NCBI RefSeq assembly: GCF_040359615.1
Contig: NZ_CP132942.1
Location: 4,340,001-4,404,000 of the forward strand
Length of the DNA stretch: 64,000 bases
Direction of reading: 5' to 3'
Source: Tunturibacter psychrotolerans
GTDB lineage: Bacteria > Acidobacteriota > Terriglobia > Terriglobales > Acidobacteriaceae
This document shows positions 53,422-63,299 of this stretch, piece after piece; position 1 is the stretch's first letter, and each line of letters starts with the position of its first letter. Under the pieces are notes generated by a model, which saw only the letters and a program-made list of their open reading frames with translations, was not told where the DNA came from and did no database searches. A program made the translations under genes and the position numbers.

Positions 53422-55263
53422 TTAGTAAGCGAGGGCGCAGCCGTCGGCGCGCATCTCTGAGGCCGCAGAGTAAACGCGGTCGGTGCCGTCCATGCGGTGT
53501 TCTATGCATTCATAGCGTCCGTAGCCGCCGTCGGAGGGTCCCATCGGCCAACCTAGAGCAATGAGGGACTCGCGGGTCGCTGTCGGAACTCCGGCTTCGA
53601 GTCGCAGAATACCTGTTGGGCCAAGGCCTTTGGCGTCTTCGCCCATGGATTGCGAGCTGCCTTCGTGGTGCCAGCGAGGGCTGTCGCCGGCAGCCTGAAT
53701 ATCCAGACCGTAGTCGACTCGGTTGATGATGATCTGAGCCTGACCCTGAGGCTGCATGTCTCCGCCCATGACACCGAAGGACATCCACGGCTTGCCGTCT
53801 TTGGTGGCGAAGCCGGGGATGATGGTTTGGAAAGGACGTTTGCCGGGGGCGTAGATATTTGGGTGACCGTCCTGCAGCGAGAAGAGTTCGCCGCGATCCT
53901 GGAACATGAAGCCGAGGCCGTCGGCGACGAGACCGGAGCCCATGCCGCGGAAGTTGGACTGGATCATGGAGATCATGATGCCGTCTTTGTCTGAGACAGT
54001 GAAGTAGGTGGTGTCGCCGTGGCTGGGAGCCTGCCCAGGATGTACGGGGGTGAGGATGCTGTCGAGTTTGATGAGTTTGGCGCGCTCGGCCGCGTAGGAC
54101 TTTGAGTTGAGGAACTCGTAGGGGATTTTGGCGAAGTGGGGATCGGCGTAGTAACGGGCGCGGTCTTCGTACGCAAGGCGCTTGGCTTCGATCTGAACGT
54201 GAATAGACTGCGGAGACTGGAAGCCCATGTTGCGGAGGTCGAAGTTTTCGGCGATGTTGAGGAGCTGGAGAGTGGCGAGACCTTGCGTATTGGCGGCCAT
54301 GCCGTAGACGTCGACGCCGCGATAGTTGGTGACGAGAGGGTCGCCCCATTCGGCGTGCTGGTCGCGAAGATCTTCGGCGGAGAGCCAGCCGCCGATGCGC
54401 TTAAAGTAGGCGTCGATGGTCTTGGCGATGGGGCCGTCGTAGTAGGCGTCGCGGCCTCCCTGGGCGATCATTTTGTACGTGCGGGCGAGATCGGGATTGC
54501 GGAAGACATCACCCTCGTTCGGAGCTTTGCCGTTGGGTGCCCAGGTGTGCATCGCGTTTGCCGTCTCTTCGACTCCCGAGCCAGGGCGTGTGAAGGCAGT
54601 GAGGTTTCGCTTGATGTAGTAGCCGATGATCTGTGGGACAGGCACGCCGGATTCGGCGAGATGGATCGCGGGCTCGAAGAGCTCAGCCCACTTGAGTTTT
54701 CCGTAGCGCTGATGGAGGGTCCACCAGGCGTCGAGTGCTCCTGGGGTGGAGACCGTGATTGCGCCAAGTGATGGGAGAACTCCGTCTTTGGCGCGGGAGC
54801 GAGCGGTCTCGAGTGTCAGGGATTTCGGAGAACGACCGGAGCCAGCTAGGCTGACGACCTTGGCGAGCTTTGGATCCCAGATCATTGCGTAGCAGTCGCC
54901 ACCGATGCCGGAACTCGTAGGCTCGAGGAAGCCGAGGCAGGCGTTGGCGGCGATAGCGGCGTCGATTGCGGAGCCGCCTCGCTTCAGGGTTTCGATTGCA
55001 GTCAAGGTTGCGATGGGATGGGCTGTACCGGCGGCTCCAGAGCATCCCATCGCGGCGGAACGGCTGGCGAAGCTGGCACCTGAAACGCGATCGCCGGCGT
55101 GAACGTCTGGCCGTACGAAGCGCTCGTCGCCTGAGGGCTGGAACTTCGGCAGCGAAGTGTTCGATGCGCCTGTTTTCCGGTCGTCGCTCTGGGCAATGGC
55201 AATGGATGGATGAACCGAAGCGATAGCAAGCGGGAGTGCGGCGATAAATGAGCGACGGCGCAA
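53422..55263 (-). CDS. ggt: Gamma-glutamyltransferase
   Basis: A 613-residue exported GGT. It opens with a signal peptide (SFIAALPLAIASVHPSIAIAQ) and has the large-subunit core GGSAIDAAIAANACLGFLEPTSSGIGGDCYAM. The autocleavage/nucleophile Thr lies in SHGDTTYFTVSD, and the small subunit has GLGFMFQDRG and PFQTIIPGF. It cleaves gamma-glutamyl bonds of glutathione and related peptides in the periplasm. TTG 55263 has AGGAG at six bases. A palindrome at 55337-55357 lies 74 bases upstream. Confidence 0.88.
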   Translation of the reverse strand: MRRRSFIAALPLAIASVHPSIAIAQSDDRKTGASNTSLPKFQPSGDERFVRPDVHAGDRVSGASFASRSAAMGCSGAAGTAHPIATLTAIETLKRGGSAIDAAIAANACLGFLEPTSSGIGGDCYAMIWDPKLAKVVSLAGSGRSPKSLTLETARSRAKDGVLPSLGAITVSTPGALDAWWTLHQRYGKLKWAELFEPAIHLAESGVPVPQIIGYYIKRNLTAFTRPGSGVEETANAMHTWAPNGKAPNEGDVFRNPDLARTYKMIAQGGRDAYYDGPIAKTIDAYFKRIGGWLSAEDLRDQHAEWGDPLVTNYRGVDVYGMAANTQGLATLQLLNIAENFDLRNMGFQSPQSIHVQIEAKRLAYEDRARYYADPHFAKIPYEFLNSKSYAAERAKLIKLDSILTPVHPGQAPSHGDTTYFTVSDKDGIMISMIQSNFRGMGSGLVADGLGFMFQDRGELFSLQDGHPNIYAPGKRPFQTIIPGFATKDGKPWMSFGVMGGDMQPQGQAQIIINRVDYGLDIQAAGDSPRWHHEGSSQSMGEDAKGLGPTGILRLEAGVPTATRESLIALGWPMGPSDGGYGRYECIEHRMDGTDRVYSAASEMRADGCALAY

Positions 55264-55734
55264 TGTGTTCTCCTGGTCGAAATGTTTGCAGGCAAGAAAG
55301 GAGGTGCGATCAAAGCCATCCGTTTGGCGTTTCGCTTTGAGATATCCAATATATCAAGATGTTCTTGTCTTGCTTCTTTACCCAAGCGGACTGTCTCCGC
55401 CCGAGCAATGAGGGGGTCCACTGAGGATTTTTTTGAGGGGGCCGAACGATATTGCCGAAAATGCGGACTTTGCGGGAGCGGCTTCGAGGGACGCTTCTAC
55501 TGAGACGACACCTGATCCTTGAATTTGGCCAGTTTTAGCAAAATGGCCACCAAGCGAGCGAGAAGTCACACCCACCACACCGTACAACTTTCGTTGATCT
55601 CTAGTTCTCGTCGAAAGCAATCCAGCCGAGTAGAATTTGTGAGACGATTCAACCCACACACCCTATAACTTGGGTTGAAGCCGATTTCCGTTCTTATCTT
55701 TTTTGCAATTTTTCTGCCTTAGGAGTTCGACCGA
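55264..55734. other. Divergent promoter region of ggt and the surface protein
   Basis: These 471 bases separate ggt (minus) from the frameshifted surface protein (plus). They hold the palindrome at 55337-55357 and a TAGGAG ribosome site before 55735. I see no small gene. Confidence 0.5.
55337..55357. promoter_or_regulatory. Candidate operator upstream of ggt
   Basis: TTGAgATAT (55337-55345), CCA spacer, ATATaTCAA (55349-55357): 8 of 9 positions are symmetric. It is 74 bases upstream of the ggt start codon. The regulator is unknown. Confidence 0.4.
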
Positions 55735-58700
55735 ATGTCTTCAAAAGCTGTATCGGGTCATTTCTCTCTTTATCCCCTACGCCGCAACTTCCTCGCTATC
55801 GCACAATCGATTATCCCCTTCGTCCTGTTGGCTTTATTCGCCGTTCCTCTAGAGGCTCAGCAGCCATCGACAACGGCTCTCGCCATAACACACAACGGCA
55901 CTCCGACGACAAGCATTGCGCAGGGAACCGTAGCGACTCTTACTGCCACTGTGAGTCAGGCGGGTTCTCCGGTTGCTCTCGGTCAGGTTGCATTTTGCGA
56001 TGCAGCGGCCCCCTTCTGCACTGACGTCCATCTCCTGGGAACATCACAGCTGACAACTTCCGGCAACGCCGTGTTTAGCTTCATACCGGCAATTGGAACT
56101 CACAGCTACAAGGCGATCTTTCGTGGGACGAACGGTCTTACCGCCAGTTCATCTACCGTTGGTACCTTGACCGTCACTGGAACGCATCCGACGACCTCAA
56201 CAATCGCATCGACCGGTACTCCCGGCGCTTACACGCTGAACGCTATAGTGTCATCCTCTAGCGGGTCGCCGACCGGCGCAGTCTCCTTCGTTGACACGAC
56301 AAAGGAGGTGCCATTTTGGCAATCTCTACCCTCCAGACGGCCACAGCCGGACCAATAAATTTCCTAAGTGCAACCAGCCCCACCGTGTCAGGAGTGGCAA
56401 CGACAGCTGGCGATTTCAATCATGATGGCGTGGTCGACCTTGTAACAATTGATAACCTGGGCAATCTAACCACCGGTTTGGGTAACGGAGACGGCACCTT
56501 CCGTGAATTGACTCCCACACAACCCTTCTCCTACACCTACATAGAAAGCATCGCGACCGCCGACTTCAACTCCGACGGCAATCTCGATCTTGCCGTCGTC
56601 GGTAGCTCCAACAACGTGACGATCCTTTTGGGGCACGGAGATGGAACCTTTTCAGTTGCAGGAACACCCGCCACAGGTCAATTTCCCGCAGCGATGACCG
56701 TAGCCGATTGGAACATGGATGGCATACCCGACATCGCCGTCGCAAACGATAGAAGCAATAGTGTCACGATCCTGTTAGGGCAAGGGGATGGAACCTTTAT
56801 AGCAGCGCCGAGCCCAACTACCAACGGCGGCCCAGCCCTGATCGCAACCGGCGACTTTAATGGCGACGGCAAGCCGGACTTCATCGTCGTAACCCAGACC
56901 GATTACAAAGCAACAGTGTTTCTCGGAAATGGAGACGGGACCTTTACTGCCGTTGCTCAAACCGCAGCCAGCGGTTTCGACGTGGACACGATTGCAGTAG
57001 CCGACTTCAACGGCGATGGTAAGGCGGACTTTGCCTTCAACGTTCTTGACAGCGTCTCTATCTTCCTCGGAAATGGGGATGGAACCTTCACCGCCGGAGC
57101 CAGTATTCCCACTCCGCTATTAAACGGTTTTCCCAGCAATCTTCCCACTTCTATGAAGGTCGGAGACGTAAACGGCGACGGCATTGCGGATCTTGCGTTT
57201 GTCTCCGGCAATAGCAACGCCGTCATCGGGCCAACGGTTTTGTTAGGAAAAGGAGATGGCACCTTCACACTCTTCGGTCCGTTCAGCGGGACTTATTCTG
57301 ACTCGCTCGTTGTGGCGGATTTCAACGGTGATGGCTATTCGGATCTCGCCTCTCTCCAAGGAGAGGAGGGGAATTCGACGCTAGGCATTTTGTTGGCGCA
57401 GAACACAGTAACGGTGTCAGCCACGGCGAACAGCATCTCCCTTACCGGCGTAGGCACTCATCAGATCGAAGCAAGCTATTTGGGCGACAGCATCTTCACT
57501 CCGAGCACCTCTGCAACGGTAGAACTTGTGGCACGGACTGTCCCCCCAACGCTCACGCTGAGCGCAGCGCCGCCGAGCAGCTCCTACGGCAATCAGGCGG
57601 TGTTCACCGCTTCGCTCACTCCCTCGGGCGCCCCGAATCCGAGCACAGATGGTGAGTCTGTGACCTTCTTCAACGGCGCCACCAGCCTGGGGTCTGCACC
57701 GCTCGCCTCGGGAACCGCATCATTCAACTTCTCCTCTCTACCGTCTGGCAACGCCACAATTACTGCTCACTATGCCGGCGATACAAACTTCCTGGCGGCG
57801 TCAAGCAACGCCGTCTCGTACAACGTTGGCCACGCAACCCCTGTCATCACGTGGGGAGCCCCACTTGTAATAACGTATGGAATCCCTCTGTCGGCGAACA
57901 GCCTGCATGCCTCTGCATCGACTCCGGGTGCTTTCGTCTTCACACCGGCAAGTGGCACGATTTTGCTGCCTGGAATCCAACCGGTGTCAGTCGTCTTCAC
58001 TCCAACGGATACAGTTGATTATGTATCCGCCACCAGCGCAAATACGGTTACAGTAACCCCCGCTCCGCTCACGGTAACCGGCGCAAACGTGTCGCGTCCC
58101 TACGGTTCTGCGAATCCCGCTCTGACAGGGACCGTCACCGGACTGGTGAACGGCGACGTCGTCACCGCAAGCGCGACTACCAGCGCCGTCGCCTCAAGCG
58201 TTGCAGGTATTTATCCAGTTGTTCCTGTTGCTGCCGGAGCGAACCTCGCCCGCTACACCGTCAGCTCCGTCAATGGCACGCTAACAGTCACCAAAGCCGG
58301 CAGCACAACCGCCATCACCACGTCGGCGACGTCCGCCGTCGCTGGTGCAAGCATCACCTTCACTGCGTCTGTCACTCCCGCTACTTCGGGAACCCCCACA
58401 GGTTCCGTCGCTTTCATGAACGGCTCCGCAATTCTCGGAACGGCGCCCTTAACCGGATCGAGTGCGGCCTTTACGAGCAATGTGCTTACAACCGCTGGAA
58501 GCTACAACATCACCGCCGTCTACTCAGGCGACGCCAACTTCACTGGCTCCGTGTCCTCGCCTCTCTCCCAGGTCATCACTGGCCCTCCAGACTTCTCACT
58601 CACACCAAGTGCCTCGACGTTGACCGTCCAACGTGGGCAGACTACCACTGTGGGTATAACGATCACACCGACGAACGGCTTCAACCAGCCGGTGACGTTC

Positions 58701-59105
58701 TCGTGTGTCGGGCTGCCATCTTACGCAACCTGCAGCTTCTCGCCAATCACCGTCACCCCGGCGGCCGGCGCAACCGTTAGCACTCAGCTAACCCTCGCGA
58801 CGACAGCTTCAACCGCCATGCTGCGCGAAAAACCAACGAATGCTAGCCCCTGGGGCAAGACCACTTCCGTAGCCCTCGGGTTTCTCATCTGTCTATCCCC
58901 AGTCTTCGGTCGGATTCGCAGCAGAAAGCCCCTTCGGCTGTTTACCCTGCTTTCCGCGTTTCTCGTAATCCAACTTACCGGATGCGCGTCTTCCGCAAAC
59001 AACAACTCCGGGCAATCCAGTCAGATTTCGGTCGTCGCTTCAACCGGAAATAGTACGGGCGCAACACAACACGCCGTAGCGCTAACCATCACCATTGCAA
59101 ATTAG
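55735..59105 (+). pseudogene. Large FG-GAP/Ig/MBG surface protein, frameshifted
   Basis: The first frame (55735-56358) encodes a signal segment (SIIPFVLLALFAVPLEAQQ) and an Ig-like Big_3_5 domain up to AVSFVDTTKE. The second frame (to 59105) takes over near 56303-56312 with GAILAISTLQTATAGPINF and carries six FG-GAP/VCBS-type GDGTF repeats, an Ig domain, an MBG domain (PLTVTGANVSRPYGSANPALTG in pieces), another Ig domain and a C-terminal hydrophobic region. The two parts join as SFVDTTK-GGAILA if one base is restored in AAAGGAGG, so a single-base deletion in a purine run is implied. Full length would be about 1120 residues: an exported adhesin-like protein. Phase variation or sequencing error are both possible. 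Confidence 0.75.
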
Positions 59106-59129
59106 ACAGGCCAATCCACCTTGTTTATC

Positions 59130-59163
59130 GAACGGCCACGAAGTACCGTGGCCGTTCTTTTTC
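59130..59163 (+). terminator. Rho-independent terminator
   Basis: Arms GAACGGCCAC (59130-59139) and GTGGCCGTTC (59148-59157) with an 8-base loop are followed by TTTTT, 25 bases after the surface protein stop. Confidence 0.85.
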
Positions 59164-59422
59164 CTGTCATCCAAGTGACGATAGGCGGCACAGTGAATCA
59201 GAACTTAATCTTCAACGGGAGTGCCCTCAGACCAGCGACCAACCGATAAGGGAAAGACGGTCATCCGGTCTTCGGGGACATTCTCCGTAATCACCGTCAC
59301 GTCCGGCAGATTGGCTCCCTAACTCTTAGCCGAGAGTGCAGGGTCGCCAGAACATCCGGCAACAGCAACGCGACACCACCTTCGTTTCGGAATCATGGCC
59401 AGTGTGCCAGCCCATCTCTAGG
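59164..59422. other. Intergenic region without recognised features
   Basis: Between the terminator and the LVIVD gene stop. A short plus-strand stretch (VTIGGTVNQNLIFNGSALRP) looks like a piece of a beta-domain protein and may be an old remnant of the surface gene. Nothing else seen. Confidence 0.3.
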
Positions 59423-61441
59423 CTAGGCTGTCGGATTCTCCAGGATGTGAGCCAGATCATGCAGCCGCTGGGCATCCTTCGCGTCTTTCGCATCAGAAGC
59501 GCTAGTTTCCACAGACCCCGCCATGCCACGAAGTTTCGCCACATCCTTCTTGCCAAGGTGTGACTTCTGCGCCCGCTCGATTGCTTTATTCAAATCAGCA
59601 ATCTGTGCTGTCGACAGCGCCTGCGAACGCCCTAACTGATCCACATAAGCTCGCGCAACGGTGAGATGAGATGGCCACGCAATCTTCTGCTGGTTTTGTA
59701 CGTTCAGTTCGTTGACCTGAACAAGTCTCGCCGCATCAATTTCATTCTGAGTCAGAAATTTGCTCGGAACCAGCTTGAACACGTCCAGTCCGCGCGCGAT
59801 CTCCGACCCATAGATGTAGCCGTTGTACCAATACGCAGACCAATCCCCGCCCAAAACCAGTGTCTTCGCATCGACAGGCCCGCGATCAAAGTAGGCGATC
59901 TCGTACGCATGTGCCGGATCCGTAAAGTCCATCACCGAGATGCCGCCCTGGTACCACGCCTGCACCTCGATATCACGCCCGGGCACTGGGATCAACGAGC
60001 CATTGTGAGCCACGCAGTTTTCCGTCTCCGTCTGAGCGGCTGGCATCTTGTAGTAGCTCGCGAACGACAGCTTGTCGTCCTTCAGATTGAAGATCGCATC
60101 CGCTCCCCACTTGTTGGGGTCCGTCGGACGGCAGCGTGGCTGCAACCCGCCTCCCCACTCATCGGTAAACACCACCTTCGTTCCGTCGTTCGAGAAAGAC
60201 GCCGAGTGCCAGTACGAATAGTTCGGATCGTTCACCGCGTCCACGCGCTTCGGATGCACGGGGTCCTTAATATCAAGCAGAATGCCATTGCCCGAGCACG
60301 CACCAGCCGCAAGCCCCAAAGCCGAGTACACCGTGATGTCATGGCACTGGTTGGTGTCCGCAGGCTTCTCTGCTTTCTTATCGTGGCTTCCACCGTTATT
60401 CAGGCCGTTCAAAGCACCCGTGCGCGGATCGATAAACACTCGCGGACTCGAAACCACCTTAGACTGCTGCGGCGCAGCAAGCGGCACTTTGATCACATCG
60501 ATCCGAAACAGCGATGTATTCGGATCCTTATCTGGCTTCTCCTCCCCCGAGCAGCCTGCCAGCTCTTCACTCTGCCGCACAAACGAAGTTCCCGAAACAT
60601 AGATGTAGACGTTGTCCTTATCGTTCGGATCCACCACCAGCGTATGCGTGTGCGACCCACGGCAGGTCTGCACCGCGGCTACCTGCTTCGGATTCTTAAT
60701 ATCCGAAATATCAAAAACCCTCACACCGCGAAAGCGGTCCGGACTCGCCGTCGGAATTCTGTGGTCCTTCTCATGCCCCGGCTCCGGTGGCGGCAACGGC
60801 GGAAAACCCTGCACTCCGCAATCCAGCCGCCCGTTCGGCATCTCCACCGACATAAACAGCAGGTTCCCATACACCGACACGTCGCCCTGCCCACCCGGGC
60901 ACACCAGCGAAGTAATCAGCGACACCTTCGCGGGGTTCGAGATGTCGTAGAAGTTCACGCCATAGAAGTTGCCCTGGAACAGATGCGTTCCTTGAAACGC
61001 AAAGTCCGAGTTTGAGAAAGCAAGCTGCGCAATCACCAGCTGCATGGGCTTCGGTATCTTGCCCTTGTTGCTAACGCCGAGCAAGTCCAGACTCTTCTGG
61101 ACCGCAGGATCGTCCGGATTGGTAGCCGACAATTGAAACGCCTCCGGCTTCTTCACGAACGCCAGATGCTCCATCCCCATCGCAGTCTCACCGGCATCGT
61201 AGAGTCCAGCCTTCAGCCCCACGCGCGGATCGCTCGTCGTAGATCCCGTCATTCCCGGCGGCAGCGGCACAGCAGGTTGCGGCACAAACGGATCTTCGTC
61301 TTCCTCCGCAGCCGCCTTCGCGGTCGGAGCAGCCGGAGCGCCCGGAGCCTGCGCCAGCAAAGCTCCCCAACTGGAACACACCAAAGCCGTGCCAAAGGCC
61401 ACACCGGCCAAACGGAAAGCGAGTGACTGCGTACGGTTCAT
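59423..61441 (-). CDS. Exported LVIVD-repeat protein
   Basis: A 672-residue protein with a signal peptide (LAFRLAGVAFGTALVCSSWGALLAQ) and beta-propeller-like repeats of the LVIVD type: GTHLFQGNFYGVNFYDISNPAKVSLI, RGVRVFDISDIKNPKQVAAVQTCRGSHTHT and IYGSEIARGLDVFKLVPS. The family is found in outer-membrane-associated proteins of soil bacteria; role unknown. Its ATG overlaps the DUF305 stop by four bases, so both are in one operon with DUF305 first. Confidence 0.8.
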   Translation of the reverse strand: MNRTQSLAFRLAGVAFGTALVCSSWGALLAQAPGAPAAPTAKAAAEEDEDPFVPQPAVPLPPGMTGSTTSDPRVGLKAGLYDAGETAMGMEHLAFVKKPEAFQLSATNPDDPAVQKSLDLLGVSNKGKIPKPMQLVIAQLAFSNSDFAFQGTHLFQGNFYGVNFYDISNPAKVSLITSLVCPGGQGDVSVYGNLLFMSVEMPNGRLDCGVQGFPPLPPPEPGHEKDHRIPTASPDRFRGVRVFDISDIKNPKQVAAVQTCRGSHTHTLVVDPNDKDNVYIYVSGTSFVRQSEELAGCSGEEKPDKDPNTSLFRIDVIKVPLAAPQQSKVVSSPRVFIDPRTGALNGLNNGGSHDKKAEKPADTNQCHDITVYSALGLAAGACSGNGILLDIKDPVHPKRVDAVNDPNYSYWHSASFSNDGTKVVFTDEWGGGLQPRCRPTDPNKWGADAIFNLKDDKLSFASYYKMPAAQTETENCVAHNGSLIPVPGRDIEVQAWYQGGISVMDFTDPAHAYEIAYFDRGPVDAKTLVLGGDWSAYWYNGYIYGSEIARGLDVFKLVPSKFLTQNEIDAARLVQVNELNVQNQQKIAWPSHLTVARAYVDQLGRSQALSTAQIADLNKAIERAQKSHLGKKDVAKLRGMAGSVETSASDAKDAKDAQRLHDLAHILENPTA

Positions 61442-62178
61442 CGTTTCTCCTTCAACATGTTCTGCATAATTGCGATCTCGGCCCTTTGCGTATTGTCAGC
61501 GTCGGTAGCGAAGTCGAACAGCTCAGCATCCTGCCCCGCACCGGGCGTATCAAACAACTGCTTCACCATCACCAGCGCCCCGTTGTGATGCTGAATCATT
61601 CCCGTCAAAAACAGTCTGTCAAACTCCGCGCCCTTAGCCTGTCGCAGCTCATCCATCTGCTTCGGCGTCAGCATGCCCGGCATGGCCGCCATCGGGCTAC
61701 CGTTCTTATCCATATCCGGCATCCCAGCCATGGCCATACTCACGGACTCCCCACGCGCCCTCAGCCAGCGCTTCATGAACTTCATCTCATCGGCCTGAGA
61801 GAGGCCGATCCGCGCCCCCAAAGAGCGAATCTCCGTATTTTCCGTGTGGGACGGAATTAGATCCGTCATCACGACCGCCTGCCCATGGTGCATGATCATG
61901 CCCTGCATGAACTCAACATCAGCCTGCGACCGTCGCGGTACCGTCCCCGTTGTAGAAGGCGGCAGCCGCTTGCTCGGAGATCCCGGCGCCCCAGGCTGAA
62001 CCACCACCGGAGCGGAGCTCGATTGCGTCTGCTGACCATGAGCCGCACAGGTCGGCAAGCTGCAAAGCACCACAGCCGAGAACCATTTACAGAACCCTAC
62101 CAACGTCGTCGCCTTAGTTCGTGACTTGTTGCCACGACCGACCGAATCGAACCCAAGTTTTCCCATTGCATCGGGCAT
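61438..62178 (-). CDS. DUF305 domain protein, exported
   Basis: About 246 residues from ATG 62178, chosen because GGAAG lies at a good distance; in-frame ATGs at 62199 and further upstream lack ribosome sites. An N-terminal hydrophobic segment (CKWFSAVVLCSLPTCAAHG) is followed by a DUF305 domain with the paired His motifs FMQGMIMHHGQAVVMTDL and LTGMIQHHNGALVMVKQL and Met-rich stretches. DUF305 is ferritin-like and often linked to copper or silver handling; that role is inference here. It is first in the operon with the LVIVD gene. Confidence 0.85.
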   Translation of the reverse strand: MPDAMGKLGFDSVGRGNKSRTKATTLVGFCKWFSAVVLCSLPTCAAHGQQTQSSSAPVVVQPGAPGSPSKRLPPSTTGTVPRRSQADVEFMQGMIMHHGQAVVMTDLIPSHTENTEIRSLGARIGLSQADEMKFMKRWLRARGESVSMAMAGMPDMDKNGSPMAAMPGMLTPKQMDELRQAKGAEFDRLFLTGMIQHHNGALVMVKQLFDTPGAGQDAELFDFATDADNTQRAEIAIMQNMLKEKR

Positions 62179-62599
62179 TTTGTTCTTCCACGGTATCATG
62201 TGGCTGCGTTTCGGGAGAGAAACGCTTTTTGGGTCTCGCCACGTGGCGCCCATGCACAGGCAATGGATTTGAGAAGAGCTGCCGTCCAAGAAGAACATGG
62301 AGGCCATCCTCCGGGCGTTAGAGGTATCGAAATTTCCCCTGCGTTCTGGAGAGTAGAAGCTGTCATGGACAGTCGCGCGCATGGTTGCCACCGCCGCGCG
62401 CCCGACGAAAAGATCGGTCCTAATCGTTTATCTTTGTGAACTAATGAACCGAGCAGCAGCCGTTCTGGCTGTGCGAAAGTGGGAGACACGCACCGTTTTC
62501 CAAACGATGTAGGAAGTTGTTCTTTGACTTTTCCCACATCGCGATATTTCCAAATCGCATAAATCCTACGTCGACTGTGACGCATAGAAATCCAAACGG

Positions 62600-63298
62600 C
62601 TACGGCTCGCGAAAGCGATATCCAATGTAGCTATCTGTCAGGATATAAGTTGGATTCGCGGGATCGTCTTCGAGTTTCTTGCGAAGCTGGCCAATGAGGA
62701 CGCGTAGGTACGCACGATCATTTCCGTTGTCCGGGCCACGTAGTGCCGCGAGTATTCGAGCATGCATAACCGGCCGACCGGCATGCGCCATCAGAAGCTG
62801 AAGAGCATCGAATTCACGTGGCGTCAAATGGACCTCGATCCCAGATCGCTCGACGCGCCGTCGAACGGGATCAAGCGTTATTGCTCCATATCTGATGGGC
62901 ATCTCGGCCGGAGTTTCGGGTGCCCGAAATCTACGAATAGCGGCACGTATCCTGGCTACTAGCTCGCGCGCTTGAAATGGCTTCGTCACGTAGTCGTCGG
63001 CGCCCGCCTCCAACGCCTCGACTTTATCATCTTCACTGTCACGAACCGTCAGCATAAGAATCGGCAATTTCGTATACGCACGCCTGATGCGCCGACAGGT
63101 TTCGATCCCTCCAATGCCAGGCATATTAATATCCAGCAGCACTGCCTCGTAATCAACCATGCGCAGACGGGTGAGGCCATCTTCTCCATTGCCGGCCTCG
63201 CCTATGTCGAAGCCCATGACGTCAAGGGTAGTGCGCAGGCTGCGTCGCAGCGCCGTGTCGTCTTCTACTATCAGTACTCTTCCTTGTGAGTCGTCGAT
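62600..63298 (-). CDS. KdpE-like OmpR-family response regulator with an ATC at the start position
   Basis: The protein reads IDDSQGRVLIVEDDTALRRSLRT, Asp in AVLLDINMPGIGGIETC, LTVRDSEDDK, Lys in DYVTKPFQARELV, then a winged-helix domain ending in PTYILTDSYIGYRF, as in KdpE. The first available ATG (63217, MGFDIGE) would remove the two acidic residues of the receiver active site. The natural start position, right after AGGGAGG and overlapping the kinase stop as TGAAATC, reads ATC instead of ATG. Either ATC is used as a weak start or the start codon is mutated or misread. The kinase gene is directly upstream. Confidence 0.75.
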   Translation of the reverse strand: MDDSQGRVLIVEDDTALRRSLRTTLDVMGFDIGEAGNGEDGLTRLRMVDYEAVLLDINMPGIGGIETCRRIRRAYTKLPILMLTVRDSEDDKVEALEAGADDYVTKPFQARELVARIRAAIRRFRAPETPAEMPIRYGAITLDPVRRRVERSGIEVHLTPREFDALQLLMAHAGRPVMHARILAALRGPDNGNDRAYLRVLIGQLRKKLEDDPANPTYILTDSYIGYRFREP

Positions 63299-63299
63299 T

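Noticed and set aside
53510..54349. A long Arg/His-rich frame within the gamma-glutamyltransferase gene
   Set aside because: It is a shadow of the GGT gene in another frame on the same strand, with no family pattern.
59666..61015. A 449-residue plus-strand frame within the LVIVD gene
   Set aside because: It is Arg/His/Val-rich in the antisense phase of a good gene with signal peptide and repeats; it has no ribosome site.
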